64,000 nucleotides of DNA from Caenorhabditis remanei (lineage: Eukaryota; Nematoda; Chromadorea; Rhabditida; Rhabditidae). The DNA lies in contig NC_071333.1 of the NCBI RefSeq assembly GCF_010183535.1, positions 9,298,587-9,362,586 of the forward strand, in the 5' to 3' direction. A program made the translations under genes and the position numbers. The notes under the pieces were generated by a model. It saw only the letters and a list, made by a program, of their open reading frames with translations, ran no database searches and was not told where the DNA came from. This document shows positions 35,250 through 48,981 of the stretch, one piece after another (the first letter of the stretch is position 1; each line of letters starts with the position of its first letter).

Positions 35250-36837
35250 TTACAATCCCTTGTTGCAATAGAGCTGTTTTGGCGGATTCGGCAAGTTCTT
35301 GAGTTTCTGTGCAAGCTCTGGCTCGATTTGGTCGAAAGTGACGGGCGTGAGTTGTGGGAACAAAGCACATCCGACAGGTGTCGAAACGGAGAGAACAAGA
35401 CCACAAAGGATAGTCTGAAGTGGAAGGAACATCTTGGGGTTAGCCTTGAAGTATGGTCTCTTCTCAAGGGCATTCACAACAATTGGAATGAAAGCTGAAA
35501 GACGATTCAAAGTTGAAATCGAGAAATATTCAAGAATTTCACGGTATTCTTACCGAATGTGGGGGTTGCCATGAAGACTCGAGAGACAACGACTTGGCTG
35601 ATTGCCGACTTGGCGACTCCTGGTGATTGTCCGATCACTTGACCATTTTCGTCAAGAATGTCGATTCCGTCGGTGAGCTCTCTGAAAACAATTATAATAG
35701 GAATGGAATAGATACAGTTTGGAGAGCAAGTCAGCTTTATGAAAACACCTTTTTGAGTAGAGTAGACTAGTTTTGAGTAGAGTAGACCCAAAACTAACCG
35801 AAAATTTTCTAAACTCTAGTATATAGCGCTTTTTGTGAACTGACATGTAACCCAAAGTGGATTTTATCTTATTACTTCTGTTCATACACCTCCCCATCAA
35901 AACTTACCCTCTTCTCATCATTGGAATATTGATAGCATTGGCCACACAGACAGCGACAAATGGCACAAGACGTCCGACAAGTGGTGGTGCTTTCTAAAAA
36001 ATGATGATGTCATTTCTCAATTTCTTTCCACTCTAATCATCCACAGACGAACGGATAGACGGACACCTGTTGATATCAAGTGATATTTGTCTTCTCACCT
36101 TGACCATCGAGTTCAATCCAAGAGCAGCAGTGAGAGCTCCTCCTGTGGCGGCGCAGTACGAGACAAGCAATTGGCTGACTGATCCACCATCTCCGGAACG
36201 GTTTGTGTAGTTGACGACAGCGTTGAACGACTGATTTAACCATTGCCAGAAGATGACGGCCATTGGAGATTTGTAGAAGGTGAGCATTCCTCCGGTGATA
36301 GCCATATTCATTGGAACTTGAGCAGACATTCTGCCGACTATGAACATCTTTTCTCCAGTTGATGGATGGAATGCTGAGTCGACGACGTGCTTAGCCTTCC
36401 AGAGTTGGCTGAGAGTGAGATCATCCGGGACGGACCCTTTTCTGAAAAACGAGAATTTTAGTATTTCTTTCAGAAAATTTTGTTGACTGCCCTAGGTTTA
36501 GCATTTTAATAAATTATACTAAAATTTTGACGTGAACAGCAAAATTACGAAAAACCAGAAGTTAATGTTGTCTAGTAATCCGTGGCCGTAAAAATAAAAA
36601 GTATGCCCCTCAATACCTGTAATTTTCCACAATCTTCTTGAAATCATCCAATTGGTTTCCACCGTAAAAAAGGTTGAGCGGATTGGTGATGGCAAGGAAG
36701 TGCTGAAAGATCAATTTTAGTCTCGAAAATCAAAAGATCAAGTCTCTCACCTTGGCTCTTCCCTCGAACGTCGACTGATCCCATTTTGGCTTGGAGATAT
36801 CCGGTCGGAGAACGAGAGTCTTGACGAGTTCCGACAT
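35250..36837 (-). CDS. Sideroflexin (mitochondrial inner-membrane serine/amino-acid carrier)
   Basis: Six exons (36837-36751, 36702-36617, 36441-36099, 35993-35908, 35681-35554, 35494-35250) encode about 324 residues, the usual sideroflexin length. Landmarks are [116 protein letters not shown], and the C-terminal [14 protein letters not shown]...ALFPQ. SFXN1-type members import serine into mitochondria for one-carbon metabolism; assignment to that subtype rests on overall similarity. A CTTTTTCAG acceptor lies directly before the ATG. Intron 4 contains a 20-bp direct repeat (35751-35787). It is convergent with the SUMO-like gene. Confidence 0.95.
35751..35787 (+). repeat. Two-copy direct repeat in a sideroflexin intron
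   Basis: TTTTGAGTAGAGTAGAC occurs at 35751-35767 and again at 35771-35787, a 20-bp period. It is a local tandem duplication in non-coding sequence with no evident function. Confidence 0.85.
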
Positions 36838-39800
36838 TCTACTGAAAAAGAAGAGAGATTTGTTGATTTCTGAGAAACCAAATAGAGAAAGAGAGAAAAA
36901 GAAAGTCAGTGGTGATAAGGATGAAGACATAGTTGTCGATGGCGTGTTCACTAGGCTGTGTGTGAATGATGTAATATGATAAGAGTGTTTCCTGCACTTC
37001 AAGTGAAACGAAAAAGTAAAAATAAGAGATAGCACGTGGAAACGAATGAATAGTGGAGACTATCTATACATTTTCTGTATGCCAACAGCAAACCATTGTG
37101 CTCGTCGATTATATGGGAAAGTCTATCTTTCTATCTTTTCTCCACAAGAAATAGAAAAAAGAGTACAGAAATCAAATGGCATAAAACTAACGCTGACATC
37201 GGTGTGTTATCTCCTAGCCGAGAAGAATCAAATAAGAAAAAAGGTGTTTTCATCGAATGAAATGAAGGCGCATTAGTGAAGAAACAAAAAAGGCCTCTAG
37301 ATGCGAAAATTCAATTAACTGCGCTCTACATGAGAATTTCAAATCAGGAAAAAAGGATTTTGCCCTTTTCTTACTGCTATCCGGAGATCTTTCAAAACAC
37401 TTTGTGCAAGTAGTCATCCTGTCAGGAAGTCAAAATGAGTTACACATGAGGTAAGGTGGCGGGGCCCACGTGCGATGATGACTGAAGATGACGGAGAGAA
37501 ATAGTTTGTAGATGTTTTCTTTCCTCCCTCCGCCACGTGCGAGTTGTGATGCAAGGAAAGCGAAAAAAAGTTTTTTTAAAGAGAGTGTATTTCTGCGGTT
37601 AAGACTAGAGAGGGGCAAATCAGTTCAGTGCTACTTTATTTGCTTGTATTGTTTGGAAAAGCTTGGGAAATCGTCAAAAAGAGGAGAAAAATTTGGAGAG
37701 ATAGAGTGGAAGAAATGGAAGAAAAAAAAACCAAAGAGGAATACTGCATCGCTCTCTTCTTCAATCTTCCCGACAATGGCAATCGGGAAAAAAGAAATAG
37801 CATTTGAGCGCCGAGAAAACCGTTGCAGACTTTTTCAGCACGGATATGAAAATTGCAGCAGAGAAATGGATTAAAACTAATGGAGATGTTCCGCAAAAAC
37901 AAAAAAGAAAGGAGAGAGAAAAAAAAACCAAGAAGAAATGAGAAAATGAATATAAATGACCGGAAGAGGTGGTGTGCCCCGTGTGCACTGTCGGTGTTCG
38001 CGCGTTCCCCCCTTTTTGCCGCGCGGTAACATACCTGTGCGTCAGTAACCCCTTTGCGCATAATTTGTGTTATACTCCGCAAATCTGTAAGCCTGCACTC
38101 TAAAGTATCCAAACAATAAAAATGGAGTAAGTGATACTCAGGATCGGAGTAATTTCGGCGGAAACAAATAGAAATGTTGGATGAGAACCGGAAATCTTGA
38201 AAACAAATTTTGCATTTCTTTGTGGAATGTACACTGATTATATTGAAAAATATTTGAGGAAGAGATCCAAGTATGATTCTCAGAGTGATAACGGTGGAAT
38301 ATCATGTTGATGATTGTTTCTACTGTAATAGTAATTCTTTAAAATGACTGTGTGTTATTTTCACAATAATTATTGAAATCTTCGGAAGTTTTGTTTGAGT
38401 ATATACGACTGTATAACCAAAACTTGAATTCTGATCAACATTTTGTCATTCGTATTACATACCTATCTGTAAGACCAACCAAACACTCCTGAAACTCTCT
38501 CAACAAAGACCAACACATTTCCTCATTACCTAAAAACAAACAAAGTTCCTCATGTTACTTGTTTTCTTTTACTTATTACCAGTTCAATCACGAACTGTCT
38601 TTGCCTTTTCTGTGTGTCATACGTCCTTGACTAATTCATATTCATATTCGGGTGAAGTCCTAACCTCATTCGTCGACCTCTTTCATGCATTGCAAAGTGA
38701 CAAAACTTTTGCGCCTCTTTCGTTTTCAATTCACCATAAAAAGTTCGGTTACTTATTCGGGACGCCGCCGGTGTTTTTTGTAGCGATGGTCTTTCTGTGA
38801 ATCCGTTTCGCCAATGTTTCGGTTATAAGCAAATATGGGATTTTCTTGTTTGTTTGATATATTGAACTCAACACAAAGCAACATCAGTGTTGAAAAGATA
38901 GCAATTTGAATATTTCTTTCAGGTTTGAAAAGAGATATTTCTTTTATTCCTTTACTGTTCTATATTTGTGATACATTAAAAAAATTGTTAAATAGGAACT
39001 TGATTTTTGCGTCTTTTCAACATTGCTAACTAATCTTTCAGTTTCCTGATTCAGCAACCGGAAATCAGAGATAATAAAGTTTTTCGGATACTTTAGAAAC
39101 TAACACGGATGTAATCATAATCTGATTTCTCAAATCGAAAAAGTGGTACCTCGTATATTATCCTTGGCTCTTCCTTCTTTTATTTTCTTTTTCATTTCCT
39201 CTGTTCCTTCACCTTTTCATCAATACAATGAAATGTTTGCCCTGTTAGTGATTAAAGTGGGTAGTCACTCGTTGTGATGGTCACCTCCCTTCCGTGCGTG
39301 TTTACATGAGAATAAGTGCAAGCGAAAAGGCTCACAATGTGCCGACTGTCGGGAAGATCTTTTGTACCGAATCAAACAAACGTTCTGTTCTTCTTTTCCA
39401 CATATGACAGAGAGAATACTCCGGTTACTCACAATTTTTCCTTTTATTCTTCTCTTGTGCCTATGAGCACGCAATAACCGAAGACTGCCAATGGTGTGTG
39501 CTCCTTCGCCATGTTTTTCTTATAGCTTTTTTCTTTATGTTCTTCCTTTCCCACCTCTTGTGTTCGGCACACTGATTTTTTGTGTTTCATCTTTGTTGAA
39601 ACCCAAACATCTCTTTCTTTCTCTTCTCCTTTCTTGGCACCTCGTTTTTGAAAACATTCGTACATTTGAAAATGTAGAAAACTATTCAATGTAGTGTACT
39701 GCTCTATGACTAATGCTCCGCACTATACATAACAAGTGCTCCAGGGAGCATTGCCTATTTTTCACGTTGTATATTCGCCCAAAATTTGTATATGTCTCTT

Positions 39801-42375
39801 ATTGGACCAATTAAAACAAGCCTCGCTAGATTTATACAAGACAATAATTTTTACTGCTTACAAACTTTATTTTAAAATAGGCCTTCTCATATATCATTTC
39901 AAGTTTACAAAAACTGTAGTACCATAGTCTTTTCATATGTTTCATGTCAACTAGGATAAGAACAACTAGTACAACGATAAGCGCATTAGCATTGTAAGCC
40001 TCCATAAATGTATTGCGTCTTAGTTTTCTGAACTTTGTCGATATCAGATTATTTAGAGATAATACGAATCAGTTAACCGCATATATTTAATAAAGTGTGT
40101 TTTGGTCAATTATCTCAGTAAAAATAACACTACTTCAACTCACAGTAATGCTTTTTCAAGTTTAAACACTCTGAAAAACGGAAAATTTGTTCTAATAGTT
40201 TCTATCAAAAAAGTTTCCTCTTCAATGAATTCATAGATAAGATCTATTTGCCAGCCATGCTGTATCCTCTTTCATTACAACCTTCTCATTTCAATGTTGC
40301 AACACATTCCAGGTTTCATTATAAGAATAGCTGCAAATGTTCTCAGTGTTATCTTAGTTGCCTTTCCTATCGATATCTGTGTTGTGAAGTTCATCTCTCA
40401 CGACAGATGTTTGTTCAAAAAAAGTCTCATAGAACTAATAAATCTTCTTTCTGTTTCTTCATTCTTCTTTCGATTGACTCATCCCCTCCATCTCCAATAG
40501 ACTCTCATTCAATAGTTTTACAGCCGTCGGTTGTAACTAATCGCATGGCCCCGAGGCATCCAGCTGGTCGGTCAACGTTGTGTAGGTGAAACATGAGCAT
40601 CAAAATTTTTATTTCAACTTGATACAAATCGCTTTGAACGGCCGATCGCTCAAATACACACACACACGCTTGCGCGCAATCGATGTGTAAAGAATGATGC
40701 TCGTTGAATGTCCACTAGATTTTATGTATTACACTGATCCCCATCAATTTCCAAAGTGATATTTCCTTCTGTCATTTCAAAACGTTCGTATGTTCGATAT
40801 GTCATTCTCATTCTGTTTTTTCCTTGTCCCAATGTCGAGCAAATTTGTCAGTCAACGACCGCGCGAAAACTAGTTCTCACTTTTTTTCAACGTTTCGGCA
40901 GGTTCAAAATAGCACTTCTTCCTCTCTACCCCCACTGTCCGATTGCCTCCTCGCATTCGCTTGATAGACATCGCTAGTGATTTTTCACGGGCAGATGACA
41001 ATAAAAAACTTGTCCACCTTTTACTTTTCTTGGAATTTTCATTTTTATAACGTCATCCTCTCCGTTGGCCTACCATATTTTGAATTTTGTTCAGTTAGGG
41101 AAACTGAGAACTTGACAAACACCTAGTTTTGTGATTCACTGATTCAGAATAGGATATGGTTCTGATTCATTCTCGTTTTTAAATTTGATAATTAATAATT
41201 TTCCTAATTTCTTCAAATGAGAGTCCATTGGTTGAATTGTAGGCATATTTGTCTCTTGAACCCTCACAATATTGGAAATTTTGGTGTAAGTCATTTATTT
41301 TTCTGGTAACTGAGTCTCAGAAACGGTTCTTTGCTCAGTTTGGTCGATAGCTTTGCTTAATTGTTTTAGTTAAAAATTTTCCAACGATTTCCTGGAAAAA
41401 ATTTTAATTCTGAGATTCTCATAACCGCCCTTTCTTGACAATCCTTTCAAAACCAGCCCTCTTCCCACTTTTTCTAACAAATGGACTTATATGAGGTTTG
41501 GTTTTCTCATACTCCAGAAGAAACAAGTAGCATGTCTCCCACGTCTATTGACCTCGAACTGAATAATTCAAAGGCGCAGTCCATGTGAGTCGTGTGGTGC
41601 TGGTAGCAGTAATTACACATAGGACCCCTCACGAAGCTGTCATTTTGTTCGGCCCACCTCAGACGCCACACCAAAACCCGGCATTTCCTCTGCAGCTTGT
41701 TTTATGGTCGTACAAAACGTCAGGATTTGGACGACGCAAAACCTAGTAAACCAACCAGTTATTTCTTTTTGGAAACTGAATAAAAAAGTTATTTGCTACT
41801 TCAATGTTTACGTTTGAAAAACACAAAAAAAGAGGTCAACGATAAGTGATCCTTTTACAGCTCATTGCGGTCTTCCCCGTTTTGACTACTTGCGGCCGTC
41901 GGGCCGCTCACAAAAGACACTCGGCCAACACTAGCACTTGTCTAGTGGTGTACGGAAGGGTTTTCTTGTTGTGTCGAGCACTCTCTCCGTTTTTCCATAC
42001 TGTTTTTCACTCTCTATTTATGCATCTTTCTTTGCGTCTTGTACGTTCATCAAATTCCGACTTAATCTCTTGGGACCATATATTCTGATTCGCTATTTGG
42101 CATAACTTGCTGCCTTTTTCTTTTGCCTTTTCTTGTCATTTTTATTTTTTATTGCCCACCCCCATTTTACGCCTCCCACCATTTATGGTCTCTTTCCATC
42201 AGTTATTTCGAAATTAGTTCTATTCCTTTCTTTCGTCTTTTTTTATTTCACCTCCTTTTCACATATATGCAAATTTTTTCAATATCGTGTCATTTATTTA
42301 CGGGGGTGGAGGATGGTCGATAACTTTTGATTAACAAGAGTGTTTATTTACAGGATTTCTCTCGAAATGATTTGA
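36838..42375. other. 5.5-kb gene-poor spacer
   Basis: No gene is supported between the divergent sideroflexin and EF-hand genes. The left kilobase carries three CACGTG boxes. The remainder is AT-rich with short T/C-rich frames lacking splice logic. A TTTACAG acceptor at 42348-42354 probably marks the leader of the EF-hand gene. Confidence 0.5.
37033..37549. promoter_or_regulatory. Cluster of three CACGTG E-boxes upstream of the sideroflexin gene
   Basis: CACGTG palindromes lie at 37033-37038, 37467-37472 and 37544-37549, that is about 0.2, 0.63 and 0.71 kb upstream of the sideroflexin start. The last two share the flank CCACGTGCG. CACGTG is the core bound by Myc/Max-like, MiT/TFEB-like and related bHLH factors. 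Regulation of this gene by them is inference. Confidence 0.35.
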
Positions 42376-45300
42376 ATGCAGTCAATGGCTCAACAAGATG
42401 AAGGTTTGAGCGATGAAAACGTACACGTTAAAGAATTAAAACGAGTGAGTTTTTTTCATATTCCAATTTATGCATATTTTTTTAAACTATTCAAAAAAGC
42501 GGCTGACGAAAACACCACCTTTGCTAAATGATGAAACTTTCAATGTTTCAGTTATTCAACTCATGTAATTCTGATAGAAATGGATTACTGGATAAAGACG
42601 GATTGCTGATACTCTGTGAAAAACTAAATTTATCCATTTTCGCTGGTAGTATCATCGACCGAGTTCTTTGCAATGACCATTCCATCAATTTTAACGTAAG
42701 TTTCTCACTTTTTTAGTTTCACCGACTACTAACAGTATACTTTCAGCAATTTAAAGACCGATTTTTATTATTCCTACCGGAAATCATCGATTTGGCGTCC
42801 GGAAACCAAGACGAACTGCTGATTGCTGCATACAAATCCAGTTCTTCGCTTGGCATTAAAGACACGCAACGGTACGTAATTGTTTTGCCATTAGATTGAT
42901 GAGCGATCTATATTATTTTTTTTCTTTCTGCAGACTGACACGTTATGACGTCCACACAATATGCGAGTCAACTTCCGAGTTGGATCTTCTTTCCCTTGGA
43001 GATGTTAATGGAATATTCGACAAAATTGCAATATCCGGAAAAGTATCGTTGAATGATTTTGTGTCACAGTACAGAGCTCGACAGAAAATGTCTGAAGAAG
43101 TGAGAATAGTATTGAAAAGTTTATTTTACAGATTACTTTTCAGATTCATTTTATTGCGGATTCCTATCGGATATCAAGCATCAACTTGTTCGAGACTCTT
43201 GATGTAAATAACTCTGGGTGAGTATAGTTTTCAATTCGAGAAGATGCCAAGCAATAAGATTCCAAAGAAAGAGAAGAATAAGATGAATAATTAATATCTT
43301 TTCAGGGAGGCAGATCATTCGGCCGTCATTGAATATTTAACAACTTCCGGATTGAAGCTCGAAGAAGCGATCTCTTTGTTGAAGGTACTACACTTGATTT
43401 CATGCTCCTCTGATTCTATTGTTTTCAGGAATTCGGTCAACCAACTTCTGCAATGATTAGTCTTGTTGGGCTCGGCAACTACCTTGAGACCACTTTGTCC
43501 CATTTGCTCAATAACTCTTCAGTTTCCGCTAGAGCTGCATTTTTCTGCATGAAATCATTACTCGAGAATTATAGGTATGTTTTGATCAAATTGTCCTATG
43601 ACAGGTCGTTATCAATTTTTCTGTTTTTTAGATGTACAGTTAGAGAGTTCGAAATGCGATGCGAACACATGCAAAAACAAATACATATTGCCAATCAACG
43701 ACGAACAATGCTCATCGAAGAATTAGATCAGAACCAGCAAAGCATTGAAGCGAGTTATAATAACCGATTGAAGTGAGTTTCAATTCTTGTTTGCCGTTTT
43801 TTAATTAAAGATCTCTTATCAATTTTCTGTTATCTACAGAGAGATGGAAGAAAGATGTCGAGGCAGAATTGCGGCGATGGAAGAAAAGTTTCGGATGGAG
43901 AGGCAGGAGATGCAAAAGGAAATCGAGGCCGTAAGTGGCATTTATAAAAAGATTAATTATAAATATTATTTGTTTCAGATTGAGAAAGATCTTTCATTAG
44001 TTCGACATAATGAAACATCGCTGAAAAACAAGCTGCAGCTGGTAGAAAGACATAACAAGCGGATAACAACAGAATTGGAAGACCAGACAGAGGCGGTTAA
44101 TGTTTTAGAACAAGAAAATAGGGAGCTACGAGCAGAATTAAGGAAGAAACAGCAGTTTAGAGTGTCGGAGGATAATGCGAAGATAATGGCTTGGAAACAG
44201 AAAGTGGAGTTGATGGTTGCACATAACAAGGTTTGTATTTTTGTACAAAGCTTCAAACAAACAATACAATTTCAGAGGTTACGAGAAAAACTACGCGACA
44301 TTTCCAAAAACTCAAAATGCGATCTCTCCTCTGAGTCATATATTCAATGGACTCCGCCATTTCGCAGTCAGGTATCGTTTTTCCCGTGATGGTGAAAAAC
44401 ACAAGTTATTAATTTCAGCTACTTCTAATTCGGAAACGTCGAGTGCAGAAAGGGGACACATTATCTGAAATGGATAGCGAACCTGAATCAATTTTCTACC
44501 GGCGGAGGAGGAAACGGTTACATAAAAAACGGGAACGAATGCGCAGATATGAGAATATTCATAACATACAATCGGGTTCAAATCGTTAGTTTCAAACGTG
44601 ACGTATTCTAAAAAAATGCATGTTTTCAGGAATAAACGAAGACGGAAACCTAACAGCATTTAGTGAAAACAGTAGGAAGTCATTGTGAGTTGTGAAGGCG
44701 TATATGAAAAAGAATAATGGCTTTAAATTTAGATTATCACCAAGGAATCGAGGGATGCTCACATCATTGAATGACAATGAGCAGAACATGTCAAGTGATC
44801 GGTTACTCATCAATCGTGCAAAAGTAAGTTTTTATTCTGAATGGTGCCAACTACAAATTACGGTTTCTTCTTCAGTCATTACTCGAAAAGTAGGTTGAGG
44901 CAAGTCCAAAAAGTAGAAATTGTTGGTCCGCTTGTTGTTATTGTTTGAGAATCGTACAGTGAATCTAGTTAACTTTGCTTTCCAATCCGCACCCCATTTG
45001 CAGAATAGATCTATCTTCAAATTTTCGCTTTTTTCTCATTCATTTTGTTTTGCGTTGAGTTCCATTATTTTTGGGTTTTCTGATTAGAAGAGATTCTCAT
45101 TAATGCTAATATATATGATTTTGCACTGATATTTCCCACTTACAGAATACGGACCGAACAAAGAAGTCCACAACCGCATTTGACGAATTACCACATGTAA
45201 ATGACTACGAGGTGCAAATAAAGGTATTTTCAAAAACGTCTAGACTTTGTTTAACTCGTTCTAGTTAAGATGCTCAATTCTTCTATAGCTGCTCAAAAAC

Positions 45301-46265
45301 AAATGTACGAAGGGCAGATACTGAATCTGACCAGAAAACTATCTCAGATTCAAAATGCGGAAGAATCGTCATCCCGGTTGTATTCTCTTTTTGACAGATA
45401 CAGGTAATGAAATTTAGTTGCAGTGTTTCAAAATATTTGAAATGAAGAATGATTTAGGTCAAACGACTCCGATTCAAAATCACCTCGACCCATGGGCATG
45501 GAGAAAAATGGTTCAGCCAATCGGATGTCCTCGAATGTATGCGCTCGATGTGTGAAAGTGGAACCAAAAGTCAACGAATTGAACGTTATTGTTGGAGGAT
45601 CTGTGAAAAACACTATTGAAGATCCATTGCCAACAATAATGAATCATGTAAGTCTTCCTTCCTACTATTTCGAAAGTAACAGTGTATGCAAATGTAGATT
45701 CCAGAGAATGCTCGAAACTGTAATTCCGAGCCACGATTTCAGAAATGACTGAGATAAAGAAACTTTGCCTCACACATAGTTAACGCCTTTCTCTCTATTT
45801 ATCTCTAAAATCGCAGTTGAAGGAAAATTGTGTTTGAGTTCCAACGGTTTTTTGACAAAAACGAGTTCTCATCTCATAACCACCCTGAAAAACAAAATAT
45901 ATACTCAACCTTCATTCATATTTCAGGATCACCTCCATACTGAAATCGGCCGTTTAAAAGCTCGTCTAACATCAGCCAGATGCAAAGTAGCCGAAATAGT
46001 TGCAGTCATGGCCTTACCTCTATCAACATCGCGTCACCATCTAATGCCATCCAGTGACTTCCAGTCATCCAAGTCGCAACCATTTTCTATACGGTACTAT
46101 CATCGGAGATGAACATTGAGTCACCTATTTTCTTACAGAAGCCAACGATCATTTGCCGATCTTCGCGAACGAACGCCATTATCCGAAAAGTCTGAATCAT
46201 CCCGTGATCTTGTAATCGACCCGTCCCAGTTTAACTCTTCAAGCATTTTTACAAAACAACTCTGA
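42376..46265 (+). CDS. EF-hand and coiled-coil protein, possibly ninein-like
   Basis: Nineteen exons keep frame from 42376 (exon ends 42444, 42695, 42871, 43099, 43217, 43384, 43574, 43772, 43930, 44230, 44371, 44584, 44684, 44823, 45223, 45403, 45647, 46093) to the stop at 46265, about 796 residues. Two degenerate EF-hands appear early: NSDRNGLLDKDG near residue 30 and DVNNSGEADHSA near residue 190. A long coiled coil follows at about residues 280-460 (EFEMRCEHMQKQ to MVAHNKRLREKLRD). After it lies a basic patch (FYRRRRKRLHKKRERMRR) and a Ser-rich tail. EF-hands followed by coiled coil recall ninein-type centrosomal/microtubule-anchoring proteins, but other EF-hand coiled-coil adaptors fit too. 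The acceptor of exon 16 (GTTAAG before ATG 45270) is weak; the in-frame alternatives are blocked. Confidence 0.85.
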
Positions 46266-48981
46266 TGACCCCGTGGTTTTTATCCCGACTCTTTCGATCC
46301 ATGCCTTTTCCTCACTTTGTTACTTTCCGTTCACACTTTCTTTCATATAAAATCACGAACATGCATTTAATGATTTTTCCCAGTTTCTCATTCAATTTAC
46401 TTTAGCTATTAGTTCTCCTGATGGGGTTTTTCTGAGGGTAGTATCGAGCTTTGTTGTATAAACGCGACTTTTTCACACGACATCATTATAGGTTTAATTT
46501 TATCATTTCAATCATTTCCAGTCTTTTCAATTCCCATTTGTGTTCTTGTTCCGCTACAAGAACTGTCAAAATCTCCGAGTTCCTGTAAATGTGTGTTCAG
46601 CAATTCTAGTCAAGTGTCTTTCATCCTCAAAACAATAAATTTTCCGAATTCTTTGTTTTATTCTCCCCATTTTGTTTTTTTTTGGGATGCTGGCGCACGA
46701 CATAAAAATTGAAGCATGTAGGTTTCCAAGGTGATCTGAATTTCCAAAAGAAGGAATGAAAAATGGAAAATCTGAGGAAATTGACTTTCTCTATTCGCAT
46801 CATATTGATTTTGAATTCTGCCCAAATCAATTAAAATTGTATGGTGAGTTTCATAATTGTCTGGGACTCTTTAACGAAGGATAACGTATTGGTTTGATCT
46901 GAATATCTTGATAATCTTTTTTCTTAAAGTATTCAAGACATAACGTCATCTCAGTATTCAAATTTTATGTACAATCATTAGGCAATATGCCCACTCTCTT
47001 TTTTTATGGAAAGTTTAATGGCCGAGTTCTAGCGGATACTGTACCTATAATGCTTTGTAATTGGAGCTCATTTTGAGTTTTCCCCTCGAAAAATGCGTAG
47101 GCTTTTTCTGCAAAACTCTTACTCTTCTCGATGAATCCAAGACAGCATCTCATCTATCTAAACGGCAGTTCATTCTGTTTGACCCCTATTCCAAAAGTGA
47201 GAAATGACGTGGTTCATACAATTCATGCTTCCCAATTTCCGGAGCATTCCAATCTCCGCAGCTCCCCTTTTTTCTCATTTTTCATTGCGTTCCCTCTTAT
47301 TTTCTGTTCTCGTCAATCAAGGAGCAGTCAGTCTTTTCGACGAGCCTAGAAAATACAAAATAAATTGGGAAAAAAGAAAAGCAGGCGGTTTCATCCGTTT
47401 TGTATCGTAATCCTCCACTTAACGACATTTCGACCTAACGAAGACAACGTGTAAATGAGCTTGGACTGCTCATTGAGTAGGCGTCACAAGTCACTGTAAT
47501 GTCTTCATCGGTTTCGTTGCTCAGAATCCGTTTTCTACGCAGAACAGGGGGCAGAGGAAGAGAGGAACGATGGGATAATGACATCTTGTTATTGGAATGT
47601 GTACGGAAACAAATGCGATTTTGAAAACCAAGACGCATTACGCGTTGAGAAAAGATGCTTCAAAATTCATCATCGACGCGAACCAGAGGCTGGGGCAGAT
47701 GTGCATCATATTGAATGATGGATTGTATCTGTAGGCAGGCGTGTACATTCATGTTCTTATTCACTCCTTTTCCTTTCTCTCTCTCCGGTTCCCTTAAACG
47801 ACAATGACACTGTTTGTGTCAAGAATTTGGTATCACATCCTTTATGTCCACCAAGACCATCTGTCATAAAGCGACGCGGGTTTCGCAGGAGGGGAAATGG
47901 GCCAGTTGCTCATCGCGCGGCACCACTTTGACTCCTCCTTCCTTCGCAGGATCTCAAGGATACATTCTGGTTTCTGGTACCTTATTCTGTGATACTATAT
48001 AATTTTTGCTCAGTTTTGATAATGCTCTTAGAGTAGTATAGTTTCACTTTTATCGATGTTGTATCAATCATAGCCATTGCTGAACAAAATATCCCCTGGC
48101 ATTTCACGTATTTCATCAAACAACACCTTCAGAAGCTTCCCACATGACTGTTTCAATATAGTTTTATCAATAACATGTTTGTTCATATTTCGTCCCACAT
48201 TCTCTCCTATTAAAAAACTTTGTCGGCGGAAAAAAAGAGAATCATGAACTAAGCATTCAATAAGCTTCAGTAGGAACTTTGCACATGTTGAGATGCACAA
48301 TCAACTCAAATTAGGTACCAATACATATTTTTTTAGCGCAAAAAATACAACTTTTTTAAATATGGCCAATATCTTTCCAATTAGGAAAAGGTCTCTAGAC
48401 TTTTTGTTACTTGCTCCATATAGAACTCCGTGATTTTTTAAAAGCAAAGCAAAATGTGCTGAAATTAGCAACTTCGAGTAAATAGGATTCCGATAATGTT
48501 GTAGGATGTATGTAAATAAATAGATTTCAGAAATTCTCTAAACTAGGTATTCAGTCGTGCCGCTTAGTAATTTTCAGTAAAGACTCTTCCGATCTAAAAA
48601 CCTCGGGACGGTTCTAACATTTAATTTCCTTTCCTTTAGTTCTTATTTTTCTATTTCCGCATTTTTCATATCTCGAAAGACTGATGACTTGTCTCCGTGG
48701 ATACCGTAGCTATAGGATTTATGGTCCATCTCCATTGGCTTTTTTCCATTTTCTTTTCTTCACTCGCATTCATTTCTTTTTTGGTTGATGTTTCCCGGCT
48801 CCCATTCCTGACTTCTCTGCTCATCCCGCACTCTTTCATTCACTCAACCACTCATTCTTTGCCACGTCCCAAGCCACGCCCACTTCAGAAGTCCCCACAC
48901 TTTTCTCCATTTTGCGAGCTTTCATTCGAACCCTTTTCTCTCACTCTACCAATGCATTCTTTTTAAGTGAAGTGAGGTATC
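46266..48981. other. 3' flank and spacer
   Basis: The first 370 bp are 3' UTR of the EF-hand gene up to an AATAAA at 46634-46639. The remainder shows no supported gene. T/C-rich stretches before 48982 are probably the promoter of the following gene. Confidence 0.5.
46634..46639 (+). terminator. Polyadenylation signal AATAAA
   Basis: Canonical signal about 370 bp after the stop of the EF-hand/coiled-coil gene, preceding a T-rich stretch. Confidence 0.55.

Noticed and set aside
37636..38112. 158-codon minus-strand frame
   Set aside because: Arises from an A-rich/G-rich stretch read in antisense; the translation is Phe/Ser/Leu low complexity.
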